DNA from: Ooceraea biroi
Taxonomy: Eukaryota; Arthropoda; Insecta; Hymenoptera; Formicidae
DNA: 64,000 nucleotides
Direction of reading: 5' to 3'
Assembly: GCF_003672135.1 (NCBI RefSeq)
Contig: NC_039512.1
Location: 14,958,874-15,022,873 of the forward strand
The notes beneath the pieces were generated by a model. It did no database searches. It was given only the letters and a program-made list of their open reading frames with translations, and had not been told where the DNA came from. The translations under genes and the position numbers were made by a program. This document shows positions 1-10,290 of this stretch, piece by piece (within the stretch, counting starts at the first letter, position 1; each line of letters opens with the position of its first letter).

Positions 1-609
1 GCGTGTATGTATGAAATATTGTATATAAGTAATTAACCAAAGTGCAATGGAATATAAAATAAAGATTTGATATCATAATTTGCGCTTTATCATTTCCCAA
101 CTGTTCTCCACCGTATTATCATAAAATGATAATAATCTCTACGAAATTTATTGTAAATTATTTGTAGAATTCCTAACTTTTGATTGCGTTAAAAAATGTT
201 GCTAATAACGCAGCCAGTTTGCTTAGAAATATAATCTTTGCAAAATTTGCCAAGTAAAGTGCAACCGAATTTGATTATCTAAATCAGATTAAAAAATAAA
301 AAGTTTAAAAATAAAAAAAACGTTGCAATAGACGTGCGTTACATAGTTTTGTTTGCATGAAGTAAAGGACTGTTAAATTGTTAAAAATTCTCAAACGGGC
401 GCCATTATCAGTAACACTTCAAGGCAATATGAAAAGCAGCTCTGAGCTCTGACTCAGGCATCAGTAAGGAATTGACTTTCGAAGAGTTACCTCGAAGGTA
501 TAAGGAAGAGGAAAGCAAGAGAATGCTATTGTAATCACTTCAATTTGTTTTTGGTAGTTCGGAGTGTCTGAAATTATCAAATTTGTGAGATCTACAGAAA
601 CGTGTCAAC
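1..609. other. AT-rich region upstream of the ABCC4-like gene
   Basis: No coding exon is supported here. An AATAAA at 58-63 could be the polyadenylation signal of a + strand gene ending just before the window, because the first 60 bases look like the end of a 3' UTR; this is weak. TCAGT initiator-like pentamers occur at 408-412 and 461-465 and could mark the transcription start of the transporter gene, whose first coding ATG is at 610. No TATA box was recognised. Confidence 0.4.
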
Positions 610-683
610 ATGAACAAGGATTCGAGTGGCATGAAGAAAAATCCGAAGGAGACTGCAAATCTCATCAGTCAACTCTTCTTCTG
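610..683 (+). CDS. ABCC4: ABCC4-like exon 1 (start codon)
   Basis: Starts MNKDSSGMKKNP and runs to LFF plus two bases of a Trp codon. This start was chosen because the N-terminal NP..TAN.IS.LFFWW pattern is typical of insect MRP4-like proteins and joins in frame to exon 2. The donor is a weak GTTCGT at 684; a better-looking GTAAAG starts 4 bases later but would put exon 2 out of frame. Confidence 0.8.
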
Positions 684-3600
684 GTTCGTAAAGATTCATT
701 TTCGAAAGAAAGAAGAGAGAAAGATTCTGTAAAATTAAAGTTTCGATTTCTTTGTAAAAGAAGAGTCTCTTCAGAAAGACGAAAATTTTTCTTCTTTCAA
801 ATATTCTTTCAATGGTTTTCTTCCAAATCAGTTTTTCTTCTTTTAGAGGAAAAGAAGACGAACTATTATATTTTTTCGAAAAATATTTAAGAAAATTTTT
901 ATTTCTTTGACAAGAAGTAAAATCAAAAGTTTTCTACCTTCGGCAACCGCCGTTTTTTCTTCGGAAAATAATAAAGTTTTCATTTCACTAAAAATAATAA
1001 TAAGCTTCCTTTTCGTCGAGAAGAAAATTTTTATTTTATCGAAATAGCGCAAAACATTTTCGCAGAAGAAATTATTGTTTCTTCACGGAAAGCAACTTCT
1101 TTCTACTCAAAAAGTTTAATCCTTATTCCTTCTTATTAAATCATTGGTATTTTTGATGATTTAACAAGCCGACTTCCAAGTATCCAGTATCTAAGTAATT
1201 TGCATTGTGTTTAGTCATGAGCTTATCGTTTTTCGTGAATATGTATCAATTGGCCACTATTTGTCGTTATTAATTCCGGGCATTCCGCGTACTTGTATAT
1301 TCCTGCAATTTTAGAGTATAAGCCGTCACGCATTATCATATCGCGTTATATCGCATCGCTGTTGCGTCAGAGGGAATTTATTTATTCCCTTTCTATTTCT
1401 TAGACAACCTCGAACCTCGGCTTTGAATCAAGTATCGTTTGTAAAATATATTTGCGATGGAAAGTGCATGTACAAGGTGTCTGTAGAGTATCTATGCGGA
1501 TTCTTCCTCTGATTGTACGCGATCCTGATTGACGCAAACAGAACTCGAAGTTACCTAATATTTAATTATCTATTAAGCATCTTAAACTATTAAACTGATC
1601 TTTGGTAAAATATTCGTGTTCTTTATATCTTCTTCGCGGAGTATGCAGATTCTTATCATTCAATGAAGCTGTTAATTTATTATTAATTCTTGTTAATTTT
1701 ATTAAGATCCCCTATTTAGATTAATATTAGATTAACGTTACATTGATTATTTTATGATTGCGTTACGTTATATATAGGTGGATGTTCGATCTGTTTCGGA
1801 AAGGTGTGAAGACTGATCTAGAGGAATCCGACATGTATCAGCCTTTGAAAGCAGATCACTCCGAATTAGCGACAGATCTCCTCGAAAAGTGAATATCACT
1901 GACTTTTTTCAAAAACATGTCTGTAATAATTAATAATATTATAATTAAGAACGACCATGAGGAAATAATAAATAATCATCGACAATTAGTTCAGGAACAC
2001 ATAACTTTATTATAATGTGTAATTTCTAAATTAATTATTACAAGAAATATGCATTTCTTCATTACTTCTTTAGATAACGAGATAGATAACCGTACTATAA
2101 ATAAAGTATGTAGATTGATGCAAAAATAATTGCGGCTTTTGCCATTCAACTTAATAGCAAAAAACGCATTTATTTTTTATATGGTTGCTAATAAAATGTT
2201 AACAACTAAGATAAAGTCAAGATAATGTATACAACAAAAGTGCTCCGTAACGGTCACTCGTTACTTTATAATAAAATTTAGTGTTATATAAACTATTACA
2301 TAACAGAAAGATTTATTGATGCAACGCATATCAATATCGTAACAATAATTGTTGTATTATTTATATAATAAATATTTTACTCAAACAACAAAATTGAGAT
2401 GTCTAACGACGTTTAACGTGTCTCCTCGTCCAGGGCTTGGAATCGTGAGTTGGAGAAGCTGAAGAAGTTAGAGTACACGGTGACTAAAGATGGGCAGAAG
2501 AAACCATTGAAGAAAAATGACCGCCCGAAATTGTACAAGGCGATCTTCCGTGCCTTCTGGCTGCCTTACTCCATTGTTGGAATCTTCGTATTCATCCAGG
2601 TAGCCAAAAGAATCGATGAATTTCGTAGACGGCGTAGTATCGAGTGGTCAAACCTCCAAAACATTCTCCAGAATAAAAGAAGAAGAAAAAGATACCTTCT
2701 TTTTTTAATAAAAAATAACTCCAATGATCCAGAGGATTACTCGCGTTATCAATTTTTTTCGATTCTCCTGCTTCCAGTGTAGCATATTGCGAGTGATCCA
2801 ACCGTTTCTACAAGGCCAGATCATCAATTATTTCAACATGAACGAGGCGGATAGGGATAGCGAGCAGAGTACTTTACTCTACGTCATCTATCTAGTCATC
2901 TGCACCGCTGTTATGGTCGCAGTAGCGCATCACTCGAACTTGGTAATGCAGCAGATCGGCATGAGAGTGCGCGTCGCCTGCTGCTCGCTCATCTACCGAA
3001 AGGTGTGCTTTAATTGAATCAGACTGATTAATTCACGGAATAATTAATTGAAAATTATTCGTCGCCGAGCACGAGCTCGGCCGACACGGTATCGATCGAT
3101 TATTGCATGAATTACTAATTGGTCATAAATTGAAATTAAATCAATCGATGTAGACTACTTGATGTTTAGCAGTCTTCGCAGTCTCTGTTCACTAATGATA
3201 TGTCGTTGATGATTCTCGTTTTCAAAGTCGGTTTCAAACAAGGTTCCCGTTCTATTTGAAAATGTTTCATGATTTTGCAATTTTGTGTAATAATGTAAAT
3301 GCAGAAAAAACAAGACAATAGAGTAAGCACTCGGTAAGTTATTGTGCATGCCTAATACCTTCTTCATTACACATGTTCTTCGATATTGTGTTTGATGAAT
3401 GCTTTCCGCTGGAACCGCGTATGTATATGTATCAAGGGATGACGCATGTCTTTTAACGTATTATCGTGGTATGATGCTTCTTCTGCAGAACTCAATTTGT
3501 CGAAACTCCTTATCAATTTATCGAAAACCCTTAGTCGATGCGTTAGCATAATAAATAGCACAAATTGCGTGTGAAAAGATACAAAATAAAAAACTGATAG

Positions 3601-6600
3601 CTTTAAAGAAAGGATCTTCACTTATTAAATAGAATTTAATTAGACATCATTAATCTGGAAACTGTTATAGTTGTTGCGGCTAAACAGATCATCTCTAAGC
3701 CAAATCGGCGCTGGACATATTATTAATCTTCTCAGTAACGACGTCATTCGCTTCGATATAGTAACGCTGTTTTTGCATTATCTGTGGCTCATGCCAATAC
3801 AGGTAACTCTCTACTTTGCAGAAAGTATTATATTTTAATATTAATATAATATTTTAATCTTAATATATAGGCTGAATATTCCAACGTTATTGGACAGTTA
3901 TTGGACATTACATTTTTTATCTATTTCTTTCTTAAATTAGACTTTGCGAGATTACTTAGCTTTTAATAAAGTATCGATGAATTATAAATAAAATAAAAAA
4001 AAATGAGAACGCGATAATTTATATTATATTTATATTATGAGAGTAAAATCATTTGTTATCTTTTTTGTTCCTTGCTGTCCTATAAATCATATTGCTGTAT
4101 GAAATGAGAGAGTTTATCGACGTTAAACGTTTTTTCTCGATTTACAGATGGTAATCGTTGGGTACATAATGTGGGAGCAGATCGGCATTTCGACATTTGT
4201 CGGTATCGGATTATTGCTAGTAATCGCCATACCGATTCAGGGATCCTTCAGTTTGCTGAGTCGGAGGATTAGGGCGATAATCGCGCCGCAGACTGACCGG
4301 AGAGTGCAGCTGATGAGCGAACTCATAGCTGGCATACAGGTATTCAGGACTTCAATAATTCAATTTTACTTTCAAACGAACAAAAAGAGATTAAAAAATG
4401 ACGCCGTTTCGAAGTTCAGTATTTTACGAAAAAAGTGTGAAACGATTTGGTGCAGTCTACAAAATTCCGCTTTTGACAGGTAGTGAAGATGTACGCGTGG
4501 GAGAAGCCGTTCACTAAGATCGTGTCGTTAGCTAGGAAGCTGGAGATTCAGAAAATCCAGTTCCAGTCGTTCGTGCGCGCGGCGTACCTAGCTATCATAG
4601 TGTTCACCGAGAGGCTCCTCCTCTACTTTACCCTGCTTTCGTTTATTCTCCTGGGGAACGAGCTGACCGCTAACGTGACCTACACGCTATCGGTATTCTT
4701 CAACTTACTTCAGCTCGTCACCGCGCTCTACTTTCCGATGGGGCTGAACTTTCTGGCCGAAACGATAGTGTCTATGAACCGATTGGAGGTGCGTTGTTAA
4801 ATATAAATATTTCTTCTTTTACATATATTTAATATACGTGATGTTTTATTTTTTTCTGGTATCGTTCGTCTGTTGTGCCCTTCAATGATTAATTTTCAGG
4901 AAATCCTACTAATGGAAGAGGTGAACATGGAGCGTCCCGAGATGATCACTGAATCGCAAACCGTATTACAAAAGTCCAACGTAGCGGAACCTCAGGGGGA
5001 CAAGTACATTGCTAGAAACGAAAGTGCAGAGCTTACTCAGTCTCAGGAGAATCCAGTTTGCGTGGATCTTCGACGCGTGTCTGCCAACTGGATTAATGGC
5101 CAGTTGCCGCCGACATTGTGCAACATCTCCATGACTATCAAGCCGGGCAACCTGTGTGCCCTTGTAGGCCCCGTGGGCTCCGGCAAGTCATCCGTGCTTC
5201 ATCTGCTACTAAGGGAATTAAATCCTGGTGCAGGAACCATCGTCTTCACGCAAACCTTGTCAGAGAACATCGCGAAGAACAAATTGTCCAACGGTTATTT
5301 TGCAGACAACCCAAACCTGCGCATCTCCTACGCCAGTCAGGAAGCCTGGCTCTTCGGCGGCACTGTGAGGGAGAACATCCTGTTTGGCCAACCCTATGAC
5401 AAGGACAGATACGTCCAGGTAGTCGTCAGTTATTGGACTTGTCACTATTGCTTGTATCATTAAGAAAAGATGCAGTTTGTGTCATTGATCAATCTCTGCA
5501 ATTTTAGGTGACGAATGTGTGCGCCTTGATAAAGGACTTCCGACAGTTTCCGCAGGGCGACATGACGATAGTCGGTGACAGAGGTGTGTCTTTATCCGGC
5601 GGTCAAAGAGCGCGGATCAATCTCGCAAGAGCAGTTTACAGGCAGGCGGATCTTTATTTGCTGGACGATCCGTTGAGCGCGGTGGATACTCACGTCGCCA
5701 GGCATCTCTACAAGAAGTGCATCACCGAGTATCTGCACAATAAGACGAGGATTCTCGTCACACATCAGCTGCAGTTCCTGAAACAGGCGGATCATATCGT
5801 CATGCTGGACCGCGTGAGTGCCGCATCAAAAATTCTTCAAAACGCCCTTCAAATGATGAACTTTAACTGTTTTCATTTCGTCTGAGTTTTCTTGTAGGGT
5901 TTCATAAAGACACAAGGAAGCTATAATGAACTAGTAAAGTCGGATCAAGATTTCATCGAGATGATACATATCTTGGATCACCAAGCGCAGAAGAGGGAAG
6001 AAAACGTGAGGAGAACCTCGGAGATGTCCTCCGCGAGGAAGAACTCCTCGTTGATAAGACGCGTTTCCCAGTTGTCGACCGCCAGCTCCACTGCTGTAAG
6101 ACTTTATCAATCCTAATCTACAATTTAGGAAACTTGGGAATCAATGTCTGTTTACCATATGCGTGATTTTATAATTAATTGCGTCATTTTAATTAAGGCT
6201 AAAAAACTGAGAAGATATTATAATGATAGGAGAAGCCTATCAGTAGTCAAATATACTACTTCATGCAATTATTCTCGTTAAACTACGTCAGTAGTCCAAA
6301 ATTCAAATCAAATGATTATCATTCCAGTACTCGGACGTCGACGAGTACGTAGGCAATAATTTGGAGGGCGAGGAGATGGAGCACGGTCAGTTGTCCAGTA
6401 AGGTATTCAAGGAGTACTTGCTTCACGGCGGCGGCTATTTCATGCTGTTCATCCTGCTGATGCTCTTCGTGATTAGCCAGGTCGCTACTAGCGGGAACGA
6501 CTACTGGGTCTCGTACTGGACCAATATGGAAGCGTTGCGACGAAGCGACACGAATTCTAATATGCCCGCTAGCGACCCCAGGCATATGCGCAACAACAGT

Positions 6601-9358
6601 CTTCTTGAGTCGATATTCACGTTGGATTCGGACGGTCTAATCAGCACGATAGACGCCCTAAAGGTCTACACGTTCTGCATCGTCAGCTGTACCATCACCA
6701 CCTTGATCCGCAGTTTCCTCTTCATGAAGATCTGCATGAATGCCAGTCGTAATCTTCACAATAGCATGTTCTCCAACTTGATACAGACACGCATGTCCTT
6801 TTTCAACACGAATCCATCTGGTGAGCGCAATTCTAAGATGTGGCATAGCGATGATCTAAAGTGGATAATTTGTGCAAGATTTGAAAAATCTTGAAATTTT
6901 GCTGGCATAGATTGAATATCGCTGAATGAGCAGTAGTGATATCTAAAAGAAGTATTATGTATAACGTTTAATCTTAACGTCCTGTTTCAGGAAGAATCTT
7001 AAACAGATTTTCGAAGGACGCGGGTACGATGGACGAGCTATTGTCTAGAGTAATGTTAGAGTCGCTCCAGACCAATATCGTAATAAGCGGTATCTTGGTC
7101 ATGGAGATAATAATTAATTATTGGATGCTGATACCTTTAATAATACTCAGCATCCTGTTTCTTGTGATAATAAAGTTCTATCTCAGGACCGCACAGAACA
7201 TAAAACGTGTCGAAGGCGTAAGTAAGTATTGAGAAATATATAATAATCTTCCATTAAAACAAAGGAGGGCTTAAATACCGAAACGCTCATGTCATTTTCA
7301 AATTTTTTCAATTTTCATTATAAGGATTTCTGAATTTCCTAAATTTCTGTGGTTCTTTTAATTCTTTTTGTTTAAAAGTTTTTTCAATTAATTATTGAGT
7401 CTTAAGATATTTATCTGAGAGAAACTTACAATTCTAATGCAATATATGAATAATAATTCACGTTTAATGCGTTTTTGTTTCCAGCTAAGAGTCCCGTGTA
7501 CTCCCATATAAACTCCACGCTGAACGGTCTTCCAACGATCAGAAGCAGCGGCGATAGCATCGAGAAAATGATGCGAAATCAGTTCGATGTCTTGCAAGAT
7601 TATAACAGCGGCGCGTGGTACCTCGTCCTGGTTTGCCAAGAACTCCTCGGTTTTATGCTAGATCTGATTGTGTGCGTATTCATCGCCTGCCTTTGCTTCT
7701 CCTTCGTGTTTCTGGCGGAATACGGTATGTAGATCTTCCTCCATCTTTCAACTTCACAGAATCAACTTCATCATTTTTAAATAATTAGAATTGTATTCAT
7801 TTATCAACTTCCAGGCAATGTGCTCAGTGCTGATGTGGGTCTGGGGATCTCGCAGGCACTGATCCTGACTGGCACTTTGCAGTTTGGCATAAGACAGCTG
7901 GCTGAGTCATTCTCGCTATTGACGGCCGTCGAGAGAATCCTCCAGTACACCAAACTACCGAAGGAAGAAATCATTAACTCGAGTGATCCTCCGCCGCCCA
8001 CGTGGCCCTCTCAAGGACGTTTGATCTTCAAGAACGTCAATATGAAGTACGATAAAGACGATCCACCCGTCTTGAAGGTAAGCCTTCAATTAATTGCTTA
8101 ATCATTTAAGTGATCCCTTAAGAGATCAGTCTTATCATTGATTCATCGTTATTGGCATCTCTTGCAGAATCTAAACATATCGATCGAGCCCGGTTGGAAG
8201 GTTGGTGTGGTGGGCCGAACCGGCGCTGGCAAGTCTTCGCTGATCTCGGCACTCTTCCGTCTGTTCAACGAGGGTATGGAGGGTGAGATCAGGATCGATG
8301 GTCGGGACACAAGCACGGTGAACCTGCAGGAGCTGCGCTCCAAGATCTCCATCATACCGCAAGAACCGGTGCTCTTCTCCGAAAGTCTGCGATACAACTT
8401 GGACCCGTTCAATAAGTACGACGATGTGATGCTGTGGGAAGTGCTTCGCCAGGTTGAGTTGAATGATGTCGCTCTGGACCAGCCTGTCTTGTATGGCGGC
8501 CACAACTTCAGTGTTGGCCAGAGGCAGCTCATATGCTTGGCCAGGGCAATTCTGAGAAACAATCGTTTGCTGGTTCTTGATGAGGCCACAGCCAACATTG
8601 ACTCCACGTGAGACTTGATAATGGTTTTTTCGGAAATTCGTATTTTTAGATACTATGTATTTAATAATGGCAGATGATTTCGAATCAACCAATCGACAAA
8701 GTTTGTGAAGAAATTACTGATTTCTCAGATTATTGATTTTATTAACTTGTTATTCTTATTACACACGAATTTTTTAATTATCAATTTTCCAATTTTTGAG
8801 CGTTTAAAGCTGATTAATATTTCCGTTTTTAGCACTGATGCCTTAATCCAGGACACGATAAGGAGGAACTTTAAAGAGTGCACCGTCATCACGATTGCGC
8901 ATCGCTTGAACACTATCATAGACAGCGATCGAATTATCGTGATGGAGGGCGGTCACATCGTGGTACGTTCTCAAAATAAAATAAAAATATCGCCGGAAAA
9001 ATTAATTTCATTAATTTCTTTTTGCATTGCAAAAAAATGATGTAGTACGAGGAACACACAATTGTTTAAAAATCTCAAAAATGTTTGTTTTGTTTGTGCA
9101 ATTACATAATAATCAGATAATATAGGGACAATAATAATTAGAATCATATGCCAACAGGAATTCGGCACCCCATACGAGTTACTGCGTGACAAGCCGGACG
9201 GTTATTTCTCGCAAATGGTGCAGAAGACGGGCAGTCAGATGGCACAAAATCTTTTGCAACAGGCAGAGAAAGCCTATCGGAAGAACAACGATTTGGATTT
9301 GTCGTCACAAAACTCTGACGACAGCAACGTTACGGTTACGGAACAGTCCGCCTTGTAG
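610..9358 (+). CDS. ABCC4: ABC transporter subfamily C, MRP4/ABCC4-like (17 coding exons, complete)
   Basis: Full-length ABC exporter of the multidrug resistance-associated protein type; the family moves organic anions, conjugates and cyclic nucleotides out of cells using ATP. Exons: 610-683, 1778-1888, 2434-2599, 2778-3002, 3671-3802, 4148-4339, 4480-4788, 4900-5418, 5508-5813, 5898-6095, 6328-6820, 6991-7221, 7485-7724, 7815-8077, 8168-8607, 8833-8962, 9158-9358. Together they are 4230 nt, which is 1409 codons plus TAG with no frame break. TMD1 spans about residues 98-400 and TMD2 about 780-1105. NBD1 has Walker A G493-S500, Q-loop Q550, LSGGQ L605-Q609, Walker B ending D629-D630 and H662. 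NBD2 has Walker A G1169-S1176, Q1218, FSVGQ F1267-Q1271, Walker B D1291 with catalytic E1292, and H1323. NBD1 has Asp where the catalytic Glu is expected, a normal ABCC asymmetry. There is no TMD0, as in short MRPs such as MRP4. The C-terminus SAL resembles the PDZ ligand of vertebrate MRP4. An insect lethal(2)03659-type ABCC paralogue is the main alternative name. Confidence 0.95.
690..1110. repeat. GAA/TTC-rich low-complexity intron segment
   Basis: Most of intron 1 downstream of the weak donor is made of runs of AAGAAG, TTCTTC and GAAAATTTTTC blocks. This makes spurious lysine/phenylalanine-rich reading frames on both strands. It is non-coding as far as can be seen. Confidence 0.6.
1778..1888 (+). 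CDS. ABCC4: ABCC4-like exon 2
   Basis: Acceptor TATATAG, donor GTGAAT. Encodes the cytoplasmic N-terminal WMFDLFRKG...DLEESDMYQPL segment (residues about 25-61), the conserved lasso-like lead-in before TMD1 of MRP4-type transporters. Confidence 0.9.
2434..2599 (+). CDS. ABCC4: ABCC4-like exon 3
   Basis: Acceptor CGTCCAG, donor GTAGCC. Encodes AWNRELEKLKK and a basic stretch, then the start of the first membrane helix of TMD1 (FWLPYSIVGIFVF), residues about 62-117. Ends in phase 0. Confidence 0.92.
2778..3002 (+). CDS. ABCC4: ABCC4-like exon 4
   Basis: Acceptor CTTCCAG, donor GTGTGC, 75 codons, phase 0 at both ends. Encodes the QPFLQGQIINYF motif conserved after the first helix, a short acidic outer loop, the second membrane helix (about 149-168) and the GMRVRVACCSLIYRK coupling segment. 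Confidence 0.93.
3671..3802 (+). CDS. ABCC4: ABCC4-like exon 5
   Basis: Acceptor TTATAG, donor GTAACT, 44 codons. Encodes the LRLN...GAGHIINLLSNDV.RFD motif, the strongly conserved intracellular loop of ABCC TMD1, followed by HYLWLMPIQ leading into helix 3. Confidence 0.93.
4148..4339 (+). CDS. ABCC4: ABCC4-like exon 6
   Basis: Acceptor TTTACAG, donor GTATTC, 64 codons. Encodes helices 3-4 (VIVGYIMWEQIG and FVGIGLLLVIAIPIQ) and the R.R.IIAPQTDRRVQLMSELIAGIQ segment, a family hallmark. Confidence 0.95.
4480..4788 (+). CDS. ABCC4: ABCC4-like exon 7
   Basis: Acceptor TTGACAG, donor GTGCGT, 103 codons. Begins VVKMYAWEKPF, an ABCC signature at the cytoplasmic end of helix 4, then helices 5 and 6 of TMD1, ending FLAETIVSMNRLE before NBD1. 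Confidence 0.95.
4900..5418 (+). CDS. ABCC4: ABCC4-like exon 8 (NBD1, Walker A)
   Basis: Acceptor TTTTCAG, donor GTAGTC, 173 codons. A variable linker of about 50 residues precedes NBD1. Walker A GPVGSGKS is at residues 493-500 and the Q-loop YASQEAW centres on Q550. An insertion of roughly 20 residues lies between the Walker A helix and the Q-loop where shorter NBD1s are compact. Confidence 0.95.
5508..5813 (+). CDS. ABCC4: ABCC4-like exon 9 (NBD1, signature and Walker B)
   Basis: Acceptor ATTTTAG, donor GTGAGT, 102 codons. Carries LSGGQRARINLARAVY, then YLLDDPLSAVDTHV, where D630 replaces the catalytic glutamate, and VTHQLQFL with H-loop H662. Confidence 0.96.
5898..6095 (+). CDS. ABCC4: ABCC4-like exon 10 (inter-domain linker)
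   Basis: Acceptor CTTGTAG, donor GTAAGA, 66 codons. Starts GFIKTQGSYNEL, the end of NBD1, then a charged Ser-rich linker. Two RRxS motifs, R716-S719 and R732-S735, fit the basophilic kinase (PKA-type) consensus and could be a regulatory region. Confidence 0.93.
6328..6820 (+). CDS. ABCC4: ABCC4-like exon 11 (start of TMD2)
   Basis: Acceptor ATTCCAG, donor GTGAGC. Begins with an acidic stretch, then GQLSSKVFKEYLLHGGGYF. Helix 7 is at about 782-800, NDYWVSYWT follows it, helix 8 is at about 857-880, and the exon ends MSFFNTNPS. A likely extracellular N-glycosylation sequon N833-N834-S835 sits in the first outer loop of TMD2. Confidence 0.95.
6991..7221 (+). CDS. ABCC4: ABCC4-like exon 12
   Basis: Acceptor GTTTCAG; donor GTAAGT at 7222. 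A GTAAGT also starts at 7218, but only the 7222 donor gives the conserved EGVTKSPVYSH junction. Encodes GRILNRFSKDAGTMDE and helices 9-10. Confidence 0.94.
7485..7724 (+). CDS. ABCC4: ABCC4-like exon 13
   Basis: Acceptor TTTCCAG, donor GTATGT. Encodes KSPVYSHINSTLNGLPTIRS, the conserved intracellular loop of TMD2, then the amphipathic linker and helix 11 up to FLAEYG. Confidence 0.95.
7815..8077 (+). CDS. ABCC4: ABCC4-like exon 14
   Basis: Acceptor CTTCCAG, donor GTAAGC. Encodes LSADVGLGISQAL (helix 12), FGIRQLAESF...VERILQY, and the start of NBD2 (WPSQGRLIFKNVNMKY). Confidence 0.96.
8168..8607 (+). CDS. ABCC4: ABCC4-like exon 15 (NBD2 core)
   Basis: Acceptor CTTGCAG, donor GTGAGA. Holds Walker A GRTGAGKS (1169-1176), Q-loop IIPQEPVLF, the ABCC-type signature FSVGQRQL, and LLVLDEATANIDS with catalytic E1292. 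NBD2 is the hydrolytically competent site. Confidence 0.97.
8833..8962 (+). CDS. ABCC4: ABCC4-like exon 16
   Basis: Acceptor TTTTTAG, donor GTACGT. Encodes TTDALIQDTIRRNF, VITIAHRLNTI with H-loop H1323, and DSDRIIVMEGGHIV. Confidence 0.96.
9158..9358 (+). CDS. ABCC4: ABCC4-like exon 17 (stop codon)
   Basis: Acceptor CCAACAG. Encodes EFGTPYELL, the post-NBD2 helix and a hydrophilic tail ending TEQSAL before TAG (9356-9358). The last residues S-A-L fit a class I PDZ ligand (S/T-x-hydrophobic), the position where vertebrate MRP4 has one. Confidence 0.96.
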   Translation, partial: EFGTPYELLRDKPDGYFSQMVQKTGSQMAQNLLQQAEKAYRKNNDLDLSSQNSDDSNVTVTEQSAL

Positions 9359-9710
9359 ATTTCATTTGCACTAATGGTGCACATATAGTGTGTCAAGATC
9401 GTCAAGCGTGGATTTGCATAAATGCATAAGCATAGTGTACGTATGTATGTACGTAAGCCAACGAGACGCATGATAAACGCGATCGCTGTACATTTTCACG
9501 AGCGATAAGAGGCAATTTCAGCCGCTTACATTACTACGCGTGTGCTCTTGTGCCGATTTTTTGCACGGCGGCCTCTAGTTTGCGAAAAAAATCGAAAATA
9601 GCGTCGAGAATGAGAATGCGATGTCAATTGAGAACAAGATGCGCAGATACATGTTAATACCTTAATAGTAATGTTATTTTCTTTCTAATAAAATTAATTC
9701 TAAAAGTATC
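9359..9710 (+). other. 3' UTR of the ABCC4-like gene
   Basis: Sequence after the TAG, ending shortly after the AATAAA signal. It contains a short TGTATGTATGTACG stretch and no conserved reading frame. Confidence 0.6.
9687..9692 (+). terminator. Polyadenylation signal AATAAA for the ABCC4-like gene
   Basis: Canonical AATAAA 329 bases after the stop codon. Cleavage is expected about 10-30 bases downstream. It is the first canonical signal after the stop. Confidence 0.65.
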
Positions 9711-9831
9711 TATTGCCTTCATTGTATAGCATAAGCGCAAAATGTATCGTAAACTTAATTAAGATTAAATTTTATCTAGGCGTTATGTTAGATTATTATT
9801 TTCCTCTAACATGATGTAAGCTGAGCGCAGA

Positions 9832-9930
9832 ATTAATAATTTATTAATATTAATAATATTAATATTATTAATTTATTAATATTATTAATATTAATATTAT
9901 TAATTTATTAATATTATTAATATTTTATAC
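9832..9930. repeat. AT-only palindromic tandem tract
   Basis: Built almost only from TTAATATTAATAATATT-like words that are self-complementary and repeat with a spacing near 35 bases. It can fold on itself over its whole length. Confidence 0.8.
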
Positions 9931-10290
9931 CGTAACAAATGTTATAAAATTTATTGAATCTAAAAAGCCACTTGAAGCTATCTATTAACATATTTTCTTT
10001 CTAATCTATATTTTTTATTTATTGTATTGCAAGCCAAGTTTCTCAACATTATCAAGAGACACGGTAGTGTCTTGCGCCAAGTATACGCGTAGCGAGACCG
10101 CACCGTGACACTTTTACGCGAAGTGACACTTTCGCAGACACTCAGATTATTAGATCTCATAACCGCTGAACGGATCAAGTTCAGAGTAGGCTCAATGGAT
10201 AGCTTGGGGTCGAATTATGTAATAAAAGTGTTTTCATTTTTCTTCTACGTGCCCTGCGAGCGGAGATATGGGCGCCACAGTGGGCTGAAC
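9931..10290. other. Intergenic segment, possible transposon remnant
   Basis: No gene recognised. The part from about 10050 looks like a repeat-family remnant: it has a higher GC content than its surroundings, contains the interrupted palindrome CTGAAC...GTTCAG, and runs directly into the tandem array starting at 10291. A + strand frame of 75 codons (10105-10332) crosses this join but matches nothing I know. Confidence 0.35.

Noticed and set aside
7218..7223. Earlier GTAAGT donor for exon 12
   Set aside because: Using it would drop 4 bases and break the conserved EGVTKSP junction and the frame; the GTAAGT at 7222 keeps both.
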